Source: Scylla paramamosain (taxonomy: Eukaryota > Arthropoda > Malacostraca > Decapoda > Portunidae). From it: DNA of 64,000 nucleotides. The notes under the pieces are model-generated. The model saw nothing but the letters and a program-made list of their open reading frames with translations. It did not search any database and was not told the origin of the DNA. Shown piece by piece: positions 53,162 through 64,000 of this stretch. The position numbers and the translations under genes were made by a program. The stretch's first letter is position 1; every line of letters begins with the position of its first letter. Where the stretch lies: contig NC_087158.1 of the NCBI RefSeq assembly GCF_035594125.1, positions 3,427,501 through 3,491,500 on the forward strand. The letters run 5' to 3'.

Positions 53162-53163
<2 letters not shown>
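52728..53163. mobile_element. pogo/Tigger-like MITE, 436 bp
   Basis: Terminal inverted repeats of 25 bp: left CAGTAAAATCCCTCTTATCT (on to GGCAT), right the inverse with two differences. A CAGT start with a TA target fits pogo/Tigger of the Tc1/mariner superfamily. GTGCCGGATACTTGAA-type motifs recur near both ends (52769, 53107 and 53124) and may be transposase-binding sites. There is no coding capacity. It inserted into the endonuclease of element G. Confidence 0.88.

Positions 53164-53241
<78 letters not shown>
53164..53241. repeat. (TA)n array, right flank of the MITE
   Basis: It begins TGTG and continues as about 37 TA units into element G sequence. Confidence 0.95.
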
Positions 53242-53245
<4 letters not shown>

Positions 53246-54229
53246 ACCACACACTTCCTCCCAACTCTGGACAGTAGCCACAACATTAATGAAAGATACA
53301 CTAACATCTCTACTAAACCAAGAGCCAGAAGTTTTGATGATAAGTGATTGCAACTTCCCAACAATAAACTGGGCGAACCTGGAAGTAAGAGTTGAATCAA
53401 GTGAAGAAAACTTCCAGGCAAAGGAATTCATTAAGATAATCGAAGACAACTTCTTGATGCAGTGGATCAAAAAACCCATAAGAATGAACATCCTGGATCT
53501 CCTCTTCAGTAACAACCATAGCATAATCCACTCTTGCAATCTGACAGAGACTAACACATCTGACCATAGACTGATAGAAGAAATAGCTAGCATAACCATA
53601 CAGAATGAACTGCCAGAACAAATAAAACCAGTAACATCACTCTTAAATAGTGTAAAGTTTCACAGCCAGAATATTGATTGGGCAAAGATTAAATCAGCAC
53701 TAACAAAACTGGACTGGAATGCAATGTTCAGGGACAAGAACTGCAGTTAAATCCTGAATGTCCTCCAGGAAGAATGTCAAAACATTTGAGCAACACATGC
53801 CGAAGAAGTGAGACCAGATTAAAAGAAAAATTATTCCCAAAGACAGACAGACATACATTAAAAAATTCATCAAGAACTTAGACAACAAAGAAAAAAAGCA
53901 AAATACAAGAAAACTCAAGACTAGAATAACACCTGCTAATCTCTCATGAAATAGAAAGAAGACAGAAAGAAGAAAGAGCAGTTGAAAGTATAAAAGAAAA
54001 TTCAAAATTTTCTTCTCTTATGCCAACAGAAAGCTGAAAAACATGTCTACAGTAGTACTATTAGAGGATCAAAATGGAGAATTAGTTACAGACTGCTTGG
54101 AGATGGCTCAAATGTGAAGGGTTCAGTATAACAGTGTTTACAGCACCTCAATGGAAGACAAAATAGTCAACAACCCACACAATTTCTTTGAAAACAATGG
54201 CAGTGGACCATTCCCTTAAGGACATTAAA

Positions 54230-55640
54230 TTTGTAACAGAGATCATTGCAGCAATAAACAGCATATCCCAGAATGCATCAGCTGACCCAGATGGATTCCA
54301 CTCAAAATTTCTGAAACTGCTCTACCATTAAAACTATTGTGGATGGAATCAGTTGCAAAAGACCTCACACCACTATCACTAAAAACCAGCATTGTAACAC
54401 TTATCCACAAAGAAGGAAGCAAAGGTCAAACAAAAAACTACAGACCAATGACACTTATTTCATATCTAATCAAGATAGCTGAAAAGATTAAACATCTAGA
54501 ACTGATATCTGCCCTAAATTATGACAACACAGTTTTAGGAAAGGGAGATCATGCCTGTCAGCTCTTATTACACCAAGAATTTATTTTACTAGACATGAGC
54601 AGAGGCCAAAATGTTGATGTAATATACTTATATTTCACCAAAGTGTTCAACGAAGTTGATCACGGCCTCATTCTTTACAAGTTAAGTGCTTTGGGAATAG
54701 TTGGAAACCTAGGGGTATGGCTACATAGCTTCCTGACAGGCAGAATTCAACAAATATTCATACAAGGGTGCCTCTCTGAGCCAAACATCATAGTAAGTGG
54801 CATCCCTCAGGGCTCAGTGCTGGGCCCTCTCCTCTTCTTGGTAATGGTAGGAGACACTGATCTCAATATTCACCACTCAAGAGTAACATCATTTGCAGAT
54901 GAATGAAAACAATCAACAGAAGTGATGATGTGACACTTCTCCTACAGGACCTGAACAAAGTAATGGAATGGGCCAACAGGAATAACATGCAGCTAAATGA
55001 GGGAAAATTTTAAGTGCTTCATTATAGACAGCAGCAGAAGCTCAAAACAAATATCAGCTATCAAGCACATCAACTAAACCTGTCACCAAAGGAACATGTA
55101 AAAGACTTAGAGATATGCATGAGTGCCAATGCTTCTTTCATCAAACACATAGACTCAATCATCAACATGGCCAGGAAACTTGCAGTATGGATACTGGGAA
55201 CATTCCATACAAGGAACAGGTCATGGATGATGACACTATGGAAAACCCTTGTCCTACCCAAGATTGAATACTGTTGCCAACTGTGGTCATCTTAGAAAAT
55301 AAAAGACAAGCAGACTGGAATCCCTTCAAAGGAGTTTCACTTTCTATCAACCATCACCTGAGGTGAGGGAGGCTATGCCATATACGGAGAGCAGAAGCAG
55401 CAACTGCAGACAACACTGCACAGCAGCTTCGATTATAACAGGGCCCAAGTGTTTAATGCAATCCCCAAGGATATCAGGAGCCTATCAGGTGTCTCAATGG
55501 ACACCTTCATACGCTGGCTTGACAAGTGGTTATCATTGATACCTGATGAGCCACCTATCCCTGGCTACACCAGCACGGCTCCCAACATCCTACCACACCA
55601 AAGAGCTGAGCTGCCAGGGAGTAGCAGAGCTGCACCTTAG
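54230..55640 (+). pseudogene. element G reverse transcriptase and C-terminus, inactive
   Basis: 54337-54906 gives RT fingers (IVTLIHKEGSKGQTKNYRPM) and the palm. Motif A reads YLYFTKVFNEVDH, so the catalytic Asp is replaced. Motif B is SGIPQGSVLGPLLF. Motif C reads FADE followed by a stop. 55014-55295 and 55449-55640 hold the thumb and the C-terminal domain (LPKIEYCCQLW, FNAIPKDIRSLSG). The catalytic changes mean the copy has been dead for some time. Confidence 0.82.
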
Positions 55641-55689
55641 CTGTGCCCTTTAAGACAAAATTCTACAAAAGTTCTACAAAAGTATATGT

Positions 55690-55870
55690 AACTGTCTTGC
55701 ACCACTACCTAACCCAACTTAATGAAAGCTGATTTAACCTAACCAAACTAACATAATCAAACCAAACTAACCTAACCTAATCTAACCAAACTAACATAAT
55801 CTAACCAAATTAACCTAACCTAAGCAAACTAACAACCTAACCAACCTAACTTAACCTAACTAGACTCTAA
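55690..55870. repeat. degenerate telomere-like (AACCT)-rich tract
   Basis: Irregular units AACCTAACC, AACCAAACTAAC and AACCTAACTT run over about 180 bp. Six or more perfect AACCT words are embedded. A further short reverse-strand patch (GGTTAGGTTAG) lies near 56182. This may be eroded interstitial telomere repeat. Confidence 0.55.
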
Positions 55871-56169
55871 AAGTTGCTGTCAGCATTAGAAATAATTTAT
55901 AGTGGGTATATATGGGCTCCAAATTACTCAGAATGAGAACCTCTATCTGATAAGGTAAGAAAAACAACCTTGAAATTTATAAAAGACTAAAATAAAAAAC
56001 ATGTAAGAATGATAACCATTGAGGGTCTCCTAGAGACATGCCAACCCTAGTGTGAGTAAGTGTAGCACAGGGCAAATAAGAAAATTGGAATTTGTATGAT
56101 ACACTTTTTCCTTATCAGCCAGACAGCATGTGGTGAGGTGCCCAGCAATAGGCTGGGCCTGGTCATTGT
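55871..56169. other. spacer between elements G and H
   Basis: I see no gene in this AT-rich stretch. Confidence 0.4.
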
Positions 56170-56895
56170 TAAGGTGTGTGAGAGGTTAGGTTAGATTAGC
56201 TTTGTGTTTTGTAGGTTAGATGAGATTGGTCCCAAGAGGTTCATTTCCTCTTACAGTGCCTTTAGAACTATCACCAAAAACTCCAGCAATTCTGTGAGGA
56301 TTACTACATCACTAGCAAAAGCATAAGTAACCTTGGTTTTATTCATAGAGGCTCCACAATGACTTTAATCCATGACTCAGCCCAATACTGATCCAGACAA
56401 GTGTTCAAAAGTGACATGGCAAGATATACACCTGTCTCACTTGCATGTTCATGGGTAAAGAGCTGGACAGCCCCATGCCCCCACCACTTGATAACATTCA
56501 CAGTCCTGGAGTACAAGCAGTAATCTGTGCAGGAATCCCAAAGAGTTGCAGAAAATTCCAATGTCTTACACTGCTTTGAATTGAACATCTTGAGATCAAT
56601 GTAGGATGCAAGCATCCCCCCAACTAGATCTTGTGTTGGCATTCCACCAGGATATTAGGATACAATCTCTTGTTGACTTGCCAGGTGTGAATCCTGACTG
56701 TTCAGGTCTCAGGGATTTCATCAGGTGGCTGCAGATCTGCAACAGAAGTAGGTGGACAGGCACTGTGTTCACCACACTGAGCACTGGAATACCATGTTGC
56801 AGTCCTGATGGTCCCTTTTCCCTTCCCAGAAAGAGATAACCAGCATGCTTCTTTAATCAGGAGGAATGGTACCTGGGTGCAAAAGATCAAGAAAA
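56170..56895 (-). pseudogene. non-LTR reverse transcriptase relic H
   Basis: The minus strand gives, across several frames, LLIKEACWLSLSGKGKG, RPEQSGFTPGKSTRDCILI, ASYIDLKMFNS (damaged motif A), VKWWGHGAVQLF, HASETGVYLAMSLLNTCLDQ (damaged motif B) and FASDVVILTELLEFL (motif C, where the first Asp of ADD is Ser). The pattern fits an RT with the YVDLKKAFDSVHRE-type motif A, but the clade is not determined. Heavy frame damage marks it as old. Confidence 0.65.
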
Positions 56896-57189
56896 ACTTT
56901 AATATTTTTATTTAGATACCTGGGGTTATGGGGATAGTTGGATATGGTAAGATTTTGAAATTGATTTATGAATACTCAGCTCTCCAATAATTATTATAAG
57001 TTTTCATTAAATATCAACAGCCAACTGAGATGCATTTGAAAAATGAATTTGTCAGTGAAAAATTGAATGTTAAAATAAAAGTAAAAAAATACTTTTCAGA
57101 AGGGAATCAAGAACACTAATCCCTTAAGACCAGTCATCAGCAATCATCACAACTCTAATAAGCTCCCGGTCTCAATAAGCTGCACCAGC
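56896..57189 (+). promoter_or_regulatory. upstream region of the acyl-CoA thioesterase-like gene
   Basis: This AT-rich stretch precedes the start codon. An initiator-like CCAGTCATC lies at about 57129, but no clear TATA box is placed correctly. The transcription start cannot be fixed from sequence alone. Confidence 0.3.
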
Positions 57190-58164
57190 ATGGCTACTTC
57201 TGCATTGCAAGTGAGTAAAAATGTCCTGTTGCTACTAAGGAACAAGTGAACACCTGATCCACTTGGCTGGCTTTCTTGTAATGCTAGATATAGCTGGACA
57301 AAGAGATAGTGGGCAGAATTTAGGGTGGGGCATCCCAAGTCTGCAGGCACGCTAGTCCTGAATTAGAAAAATAACAGTAAGATATAATAATGAATTACAG
57401 GGACTGAGTTGTGCATCTTGTGCAGAATTTTGTATAATTATAATGATGACAAAATCAATCCAAATAATGAAAACTAAGGGACCCAAGAGAGGTGTGCAGA
57501 GCTACTGTAAAAGTATCATGATAAGAGGACAATTCCCACAATTTATTCATGATCCTCCAAGATGCTGTCTAGACAAATTTCTTGTATTATTGTCTTGTAG
57601 CAAGTAACCAGAGTAGTAGTGGAGCCTCCATCTTGCCTTCATGATGAGAGTGTGAATATCAGTGTGGACGGCCTGACACCTGAAGATGAGGTAACGCTGG
57701 TGGCCTCAATGACAGACACCCGAGGGGTCCTCTTCATGTCTTTTGCCCATTACAAGTGAGTACTCTTACTGTAAAGGAAGCTGATCATGTGATGTTTGGT
57801 GAGGTATCTGTAGGAACTTTGTGGCAAGGAACTGTTTCTCTTCCAATGACAAACTATACTATCAACTTAGCAAGACCAACCAGCTCATTAATTTTTTTGG
57901 TATTGTGGCCTGCCTCCCACAGGACAATTATCTGGGCTATATTGTCTGTAGTTTGGACTGATAGGAACAAGCAAACCCAAAAACCCAACCAAAACTACAT
58001 ACATTCAAGTAGGCATCCATTCATTTGGAATAACACAACCATCTGTTATGAATACCCATGGACAGGCCACCTACAGGCAGGAACATCAGGCACTGAAGCT
58101 TGATGATTTACCTATTATCCTTGAGGGGACTATGTAAATTTCCATCATAGGTGGAAGTGGCTTG

Positions 58165-58206
<42 letters not shown>

Positions 58207-58479
58207 CATAGCAATAGTTCTGTTATAGTTGTTTCAGCTCAGTGTTTTTTAGGCAGGGGTTTGTGTGTGTGTGTGTGTGTGTGTGTGTAATGGCAGTAAT
58301 GCTACTCTTCCTTGAGCAGGGCAGATGGCAATGGACAGGTGGATGTGAGCACCATGGAGTCCCTTGGTGGTTCCTACAGAGGAGTGTTCACAATGGGTCT
58401 CCTCAGCAGCCTGTTGCCAGCCCTAGAGAAACACAAATTTACCCGGTTTTTCAAAAGAGATGTGGAAAATCCAAACATT
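57190..58479 (+). CDS. acyl-CoA thioesterase/BAAT-family protein, 5' part (three coding exons)
   Basis: Exon 1 is 57190-57210 (ATG after CACCAGC; MATSALQ; donor GTGAGT). Exon 2 is 57601-57755 (acceptor TATTATTGTCTTGTAG; donor GTGAGT). Exon 3 is 58320-58479 (acceptor CTTCCTTGAGCAG; donor GTAAGT). The phases match (0, 2, 0), and all three join without a stop. The product carries the N-terminal beta-sandwich domain of acyl-CoA thioesterases and bile-acid-CoA N-acyltransferases (VNISVDGLTPEDEVTLVASM, RGVLFMSFAHYKADGNGQVD, LGGSYRGVFTMGLLSSLLP, FKRDVENPNI). The family hydrolyses acyl-CoA or transfers the acyl group. The alpha/beta-hydrolase domain with its catalytic triad must lie to the right of the window. 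Intron 3 contains BEL-2. This is the only convincing host gene here. Confidence 0.85.
58168..58288. repeat. poly-T run and (GT)n in intron 2
   Basis: A run of about 39 T (58168-58206) and a (GT)n array (58261-58288) lie just upstream of the exon 3 acceptor and extend its pyrimidine-rich context. Confidence 0.9.
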
Positions 58480-58660
58480 GTAAGTGATAAAAGCATTTTG
58501 TATATAATAAATGATATCTTCATATCTCACCTTGTTACTCAACTATTAACACACAAAGAAATTAAGTAAACCACAATGTTTGCAGATGCCAACACCTTTT
58601 ATTTGGTGATCTATTTGTGGCAGTTCTTACCACTGGATCACACTTGTGTCAAATTATTAG
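58480..58660 (+). other. start of intron 3 of the thioesterase-like gene
   Basis: It begins with the GTAAGT donor and runs to the BEL-2 insertion. No other feature is seen. Confidence 0.55.
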
Positions 58661-59485
58661 TGTTGGGTCAATCAACAGACACTATCTTGTATCATAAGGG
58701 TCTTTATTAAGTCCTCTCTGCCATGTTTGCCTCTTACATGAGCGTGAAAGCTACAAGTTATACATTAAAATTAATACTTAACCACACAATTATTGTTTAC
58801 ATATATGTGGTTCACTAATCTTTGAAGGTATTAATATAATACCTCATTATCTTACTGCCTAGGTACTAAGAAATTACGTACACACATCTTTAGGTAATGT
58901 TTCTTGTCTATACACATTATAATTCACTTCACTGTTTATATATGCATGTTTTAGACACAGTATAAAAGTATAAAACATGCTAAATACTTTTTTGGCTTCA
59001 GTGGAGAAGCTTAAACCTTAAATCTAAGAATAATCACCAGCTGTGTCTTGTTATGGCTCACATCTTGTTGTGTAATAATAATAAATACAATGAAAACACA
59101 TTTAAATCCTTTGTAACAAGCATGATGCTACTTGATTCTCTTATAATAAGTAAGATTCAGTAGTTTATCTTGTATACATAAATAAAATAAGTCATTATAG
59201 AAAATAGATTCCTTTAAAGGTACACTTGCTTATATCTACTTAATGACTTTTACATGGCTCACCTAACTTGGCACAAATCATTACTTATAATATATAAATG
59301 CATTATTACAATATAATACTGATGTCAGGTCTCACAAAAATACAAATCACATTTTTATTCCTGGCACTAAACTAGAGAGACTAGACACAATATAGTAATA
59401 CAAAAATAGAAAAATAGCAACTTTATTACAAGTTAAACACATGAAAAAAAATAAGGCACAATATTTGGTCCATTAGGCCAGACTT
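58661..59485 (-). mobile_element. probable 3' LTR of BEL-2
   Basis: On the minus strand the stretch after the integrase C-terminus runs to ...GACCCAACA at 58661, a plausible CA end. AATAAA (TTTATT at 58703) is placed about 40 bp before it. The 5' boundary is not clear and no second LTR is in the window, so limits are approximate. Confidence 0.45.
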
Positions 59486-59489
59486 ACAA

Positions 59490-60620
59490 TCTGTTTCCTT
59501 ACTACTACTATCACTGCCTATGATTTCTTGGCATTAACTCATCCACTACGAGAACATCATCCTCCTTGAGATTCCTCCTGAGTTTTGTCCACTTCTTTCT
59601 TTCCTGTTGAATTGACAGGAAGTCTGTCCTCCATCTTCTCCAAAACTCATTTGCTCAGTACTGCACATGCCTCCTTTGTTGTCAACAGTATATAACTTGA
59701 AGTACAAAATTACCAGGGGGTGGCAGGACTATGTTAGACTTGAGTGTCAGAATTTGACTAGGAGAGAGGCTCTAAAGAGTCATTGTGTCTATGTAAGTCA
59801 AAGGACAACTGTTGACTATTGCCTCTACTTCAGTCATCAAGGTTCTCAACAACTCATCATTTAATTGTTGAGCATTTTTCACAAGCAGGGCTGAGAGTGT
59901 GTTCCTTACGGTGCATATCATTCTCTCTCAGACTCCACCCATGTGCCTTGCATGTGGAGCATTCATCTTATATCTCACAAAGTCACAGTTACTATTCAGC
60001 AATTCTCCTAAGATCTTAAAGTCACCCATTTCTTCTAAGACTGCATCAAGTTCATTTTTACCACCAATGAAGTTGCTTCCCCTGTCTGAGCTCAATTCTC
60101 TCACTGGGCCTCTTCTACATACAAATCTCCTATAGGCATTGATAAAGGAATCTGTTGTCATAGAGTTAGAAGTCTCAATGTGAATAACCCTTGAGGCCTA
60201 GGCAAGTGAACAGGACACCCCAGTGTTTTAATTCTGATTTTCTATCTTTGATATAGAATGGACCAAAATGATCTGCAGCACTATATGTAAAGGGTGGTGC
60301 AGGTTCAAGTCTATCTTCTGGTAAATCTACCATTTTCTGCTCACATGTTGAACCTCTGAGTTTGTGACAGGTTATGCACTTCATCACTAACTTTGTCACA
60401 GCTGCCCGAGCTCTTATAATCCAAAGGCCAGTTTGTCTGATGGTATTTAAGGTCATGCCATGTCCAGAATGCTCACTTTCTTCATGGAAGTAGTTAATCA
60501 CAAGGTTGGTTACATGACTGTGTCTGGGCAGTATGAGTGGGTGCTTGATGTCCTCATGGAGTGTGGCTCTTCTGATACGACCACCAACTCTCAGCAAATT
60601 GTTGTCATCAACAAAGGGAT
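59490..60620 (-). pseudogene. BEL-2 integrase
   Basis: 60175-60597 gives LRVGGRIRRA, the HHCC finger (HPLILPRHSHVTNLVINYFH ... CITCHKLRG) and the first catalytic Asp (AADHFGPFYI). 59928-60161 gives the second Asp (SSDRGSNFIGGKNEL) and NAPHARHMGGV, where a stop replaces the Trp before the catalytic Glu (ERMI). Leftwards the C-terminal Pao integrase continues (ILTLKSNIVLPPPGNF, ANEFWRRWRTDFL, VLVVDELMPRN) to about 59510. Confidence 0.82.
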
Positions 60621-60834
60621 CTACAGACCACGAAGGACTTTTTCTTGCTTACCACAGATTTCTTGCCATCAGGCCCCTTTCTCTTTAGCACATGCATCTC
60701 CTTATGGAAGTTTTGATCTTGCACTATCCACAGAATGTGATTACATGCTTCCTGTATTTCTTGAATGTTAACAGGAGTGTAGTGCTTCTTCATATGCTTA
60801 GGTTTCAGGCATGTCTTGCTTTCTGACTTTTGTG

Positions 60835-62880
60835 TTATGTTTTTCTTTGGAATCCTCTTTTATCTAAGAATGACTGCAATTGCTCTTTTTGCTTTGAACC
60901 AACTTGAAAATATTCCAATCTGTCCAGGACTTTCTCTTGTTGCAAGATCTTGGTATCTGTACTGTAGACTGAGACTTTTTTCACCTCTGGGTCATGTGGA
61001 GACAACTCATTGTGTTCAGTGGATGGCAACATTGCTCCATTGATTGAGAGAAACTCTGGACCCTTCCACCACAATCTACATTCCTTCAACTCTTGAGCAG
61101 TCAATCCTCTGGAGGTATAATCAGCTGGATTGCAATCAGTTTCTATATACCTCCAGTCTATGGGAACAGTGCAGTCTGCACACAATTGGCAATAAATATG
61201 TGGAACCTCTTGCTTTCATTTGTAGTGTATCCCAGAACCACCTTGCTGTCAGTGTAAAGGTAGTGTGTGATGTCTTTATACTCTAACTCATTACACAGGA
61301 AATTGCTCACTTTCACTGACATTGTGGCTGCTGTCAATTCCAAATGTGGCACTGTAACTGGCTTGGAAGGTGTAACATGTGACTTTCCCATCACCAGAGT
61401 GGTGTTAACATTACCTTGATCATCTATCAGTCTTAAATAACTACACTGTCCATACCCAGAGAGACAAGCATCAGAAAAGTGGTGTAGCTCAACTCTCAAC
61501 TCTCTTGACAGGACCAAATTCTTGTGGCTTGTAACATTGTTGTATTTTGAGTTTAACAAGACTCAAAATATCACTCCTCCACTTCTCTCAATCAGCTCAT
61601 GTAGCATCAAGGATCAACCATGTCCATCACGACATAATTCTTGCAAGATGAGTTTCCCTTTAAGGAGCGTAGGTAATACAAGTCTGAGGGGGTCAAAAAT
61701 GGAACTGACTGTAGACAGTATACCACGTCAAGTAAGGGGCTTGTCTTGTAGGTCTATCTTAAACTGTAGGGTGTCACTTTCAGTGCACCATTGTACTCCA
61801 AGAGTTCTTTCTATTAGTTGGTCTTGTTGCAGAATATTTATTTTATCAAAATCTTGTACTTGTTCACTGGTTGGTAGAACATTTAGAACTTCCTTGTTGT
61901 TTGCTACAAACTTGTGAAGATGGGAACCTCCTTTTTCACACAACTTGCCATTTTCAATAAGTTTTGTGCATCTTCCTTTGAGGCAGATGAGGTAATACCA
62001 TCATCTACATAAAAGTTTCTCTTTATAAACTTTGCTGCTTCTTCACCATAGCTGTTCTTGTAACTGTCACCAGTGTGTTTTAATGCAAAGTTGGCACACA
62101 CTGGTGATGAAGTAGCTCCGAAGAGATGTACTTTCATGCAGTATTCCACAGGAGTGTTATCTAATTGACCATTTTCCCACCAGAGGAATCTTAGAAAATT
62201 TCTATCTTCTTCATTAACACCAACTTGGTGAAACTTACCTTCTATATCACATGTGAAGGCCACCCTTTCCTTCCTAAAGTGACACAGCACAGCAATGAGA
62301 TTGTTTGTTAGGTCAGGGCCTTGAAGTAAGTGTCAATCCAAGACTTCTTCATATTCAGCACTGCAGTCAAACACAATCCCTATCTTCCCAGGCTTCTTAG
62401 AGTGGTACACATCATGGTGTGGAATATACCATACTGACCCATCACAGAGAGACATTTCATTATCTAGAACCCTTTCTACATAATTCTTGGTGATCATGTT
62501 TTGCATAAAAGCTGTATAATCATCCTTGTACTTAGGGTCCTTCATCAACCTTGTCCTTAGTCTTTGGAGTCTTCTCCTAGTTGATTGCCTGTTATTTGGA
62601 AGTTTCACTGCATCTGTTTTGAAGGGAAGTGGCACCTCAGAGTGACCATCATCTTTTTGGTGTATGTTATTGTTCATAATTTTCAGCAACCTTCTGTATT
62701 CTTGTGACATTTTTCTTCAGTGGGTTGTTCACAGAATTCTAATTCAGACAATTTGTTTACCTCAATGGGACTTACTTCCTTTACATGAGTCTTTAGTATG
62801 AAGTGGCATTTTCTTTCTTCTGTGAATAGTGACTGACAGGTCTTGTTAGTGTCTTCGTAACCTGGACTCATGATTCCCAC
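60835..62880 (-). pseudogene. BEL-2 reverse transcriptase and RNase H
   Basis: In minus-strand order: 62333-62710 gives RRLLKIMNNNIHQ ... GIVFDCSAEY, 61904-62290 gives motif A (TCDIEGKFHQVGV), [13 protein letters not shown] and motif C (NFYVDDGITSS), 61728-61943 gives GVQWCTESDTLQFKI, 61158-61559 gives RNase H ([38 protein letters not shown]) and 60835-61185 gives the connection (PADYTSRGLTAQEL, LWWKGPEFL). Catalytic aspartates are present. Frameshifts lie near 62310, 61930 and 61640. Confidence 0.85.
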
Positions 62881-63175
62881 TACATCCCATCCCAGGGTAG
62901 TGTGTATTGCATAAGGGTCATTTCCCTTTCCTGGTACACATTCTAAGGGTTTAATGGCCAGAGCACAGTTGAGTCCAATCCACAGTCCAACTACATCCGG
63001 GAAATAAGGTGGTAATAAATTTGCAACTTCTTATAGGTGGTTCCACTTCTGAACCAAGTCCTTTTTGGGAATTTGACTGTGTTTTGCTGGAATAGTATCT
63101 CTGGTGTAGGTTTTTGGCAACTTTATGTCTATGCTGGGTGCTGCAATTCCTTTTATCACTAACCCAATTATTCTC

Positions 63176-63950
63176 TTACAATAAGTGTACTTGCACTTCC
63201 TCTCCTTGGGAGTCTAACTTGCCCAGCACATAGTCAGATATGAAGCAAACATATGACTGGTCATCAAGAAGTGCATATACATTGAAGTTCTCGGTTAGAT
63301 TATCTTCATGGTGTAGTAGCACCATTATAATCAATGAATGAGAACATCCATTGTCTTGTGTACTTGTATTGTAGACTTGAGTGGGATGTGTGACCTTTGA
63401 TTCCTGTCCAGTGTTCTTCGTGTCCTTTGTCAGTTTCAAGTCATCATGAAGTAACATTGGGTGTGTACATTCACATGTTGCACATATCATTCTGTATCTA
63501 CAGTTACAACTTCTGTGTCCCCATTTGAGGCATGCCCAACAATATCCACTTTTTTATTACAAACTCTCATCTGTCTGAAAGTGACATTGCTTTAAATGCA
63601 TTGCAAACTTCCAGTCTGTGTTGTCTTTCACAGAGAGGACACTTAGAACTTTCATGAGGTTTCTTCTTGGTGTCACAGTTCTCAGCTTGTGTAGTGTCTA
63701 CTGAGTTAACTTGTGAGGCACAACTGACTGGTTCTGGAACTGCCTTGCTGTTTTGTGATCTAAAATTGACTGGTTCTGTGGCTACCTTGCTGACTTGTGA
63801 GGCAAAACTGCGAGCTTTATTTCGTACTGGTTTCATATCTTTTATCTTTGAGTCACCAAGTTGTGCACTGAGAGGATTGCAAGCAATATGAGTCACCAAG
63901 TCATGCACTGAGAGGATTGCTAGCAATATGAGCTTGTTTACTTATGAACT
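63176..63950 (-). pseudogene. BEL-2 gag C-terminus and protease N-terminus
   Basis: The frame at 63567-63926 holds a Ser/Val-rich linker with imperfect repeats (FASQVSKVATEPVNFRSQNS, KAVPEPVSCASQVNS) and a knuckle CPLCERQHRLEVC. A shifted frame gives the second Cys motif (CATCECTHPMLLH). The frame at 63176-63490 then reaches the protease motif YALLDDQSYVCFISDYVLGK, the DUF1758-like active site. A 44-bp direct repeat (TGAGTCACCAAG ... CACTGAGAGGATTGC) lies at about 63849-63920. Confidence 0.72.
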
Positions 63951-64000
63951 GAAATAGTTTTGAGAAGGGAGGAGACTCATCCCTGATCTGTTTGTTATCC

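Larger units (their letters stand above)
52380..53750 (+). pseudogene. element G endonuclease, interrupted
   Basis: Before the interruption: EIHFNSEVLIAEINMENYTL, SKGRVAIYLTQ and then KINVIII. After it: [21 protein letters not shown] (the GDFN position reads SDCN), ILDLLFSN, and TSDHRLIEE (the SDH motif). The split falls exactly at the I-Y-(R)-PP motif, where a TA-rich codon pair has expanded into (TA)n around the inserted MITE. Confidence 0.75.
51700..55650 (+). mobile_element. non-LTR retrotransposon G, split by a MITE
   Basis: Forward-strand order: ORF1 with Cys/His zinc fingers, endonuclease, RT and C-terminal domain. A (TA)n plus MITE plus (TA)n block (52662-53241) interrupts the endonuclease. 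Numerous stops and frameshifts are present. The C-terminal motif FNAIPKDIRSLSGVS resembles that of non-LTR families abundant in arthropods. Clade is not certain. Confidence 0.8.
58661..64000 (-). mobile_element. BEL/Pao retrotransposon BEL-2 in intron 3 of the thioesterase-like gene, antisense
   Basis: On the minus strand the order is gag with zinc knuckle, protease, RT, RNase H, integrase and a probable LTR, with the 5' part beyond the right edge. Unlike BEL-1 it retains a recognisable integrase including the DDE core. Frames are broken by about eight frameshifts or stops. Sequence differs clearly from BEL-1, so it is another family. Confidence 0.85.

Noticed and set aside
57147..57350. 67-codon minus-strand frame over the first exon of the thioesterase-like gene
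   Set aside because: It is antisense to the start exon with its well-formed donor site and shows no family motif.

Overview
This is a eukaryotic, intron-bearing, repeat-saturated window. It is most likely from an arthropod and probably a decapod crustacean. The basis is one interstitial block of the arthropod telomere repeat (AACCT/AGGTT)n, very dense (TA)n, (TC)n and (ATT)n microsatellites, and a mobilome of non-LTR elements, BEL/Pao, Ty3/Gypsy and piggyBac. The species call is inference; nothing here is prokaryotic. Almost every long open frame is a transposon relic or a microsatellite read-through.

Layout. 1-2080: minus-strand Ty3/Gypsy-type relic (gag zinc knuckle, protease, then directly integrase; Gmr1-like order). 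2082-8818: three copies of one non-LTR family, called element A here (A1 +, A2 -, A3 +), with a BEL-family solo LTR inside A2. 8819-13258: unique and satellite-rich sequence with two blocks (C, D) that recur at 44.9-47.7 kb. 13258-21892: a pile of A copies in alternating orientation (A4 -, A5 +, A6 -, A7 +, A8 +) separated by (TA)n arrays and a small inverted-repeat element. 21987-23198: a Rex1/CR1-like relic. 23343-26163: a piggyBac transposon with terminal inverted repeats and a spliced transposase gene, bracketed by (TA)n.

26600-43360 is one nested stack. A Gypsy integrase/RNase H relic is split by a BEL/Pao element (27522-42827). That BEL is invaded in gag by a CR1/L2-like non-LTR element (about 29112-33479) and in its 3' LTR by A9, which is itself invaded by an unnamed 1.27-kb element E1. 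43361-47682: microsatellites, a possible solo LTR, a 190-bp foldback with a telomere-repeat loop, and second copies of C and D. 47690-50215: another non-LTR relic split by E2. 51700-55650: a zinc-finger-ORF1 non-LTR element split by a pogo/Tigger-like MITE with (TA)n flanks. 56170-56895: a further non-LTR relic.

The one convincing host gene begins at 57190 (+): three coding exons of an acyl-CoA thioesterase/BAAT-type protein with matching splice phases. A second BEL/Pao element (about 58661 to beyond the right edge, minus) lies in its third intron.

The most unusual signals are the foldback with a telomeric loop, the repeated pattern of inverted-repeat elements bracketed on both sides by (TA)n, and element E, which has two copies each with a 4-bp target duplication, one of them supported by a reading frame that resumes across the insertion.
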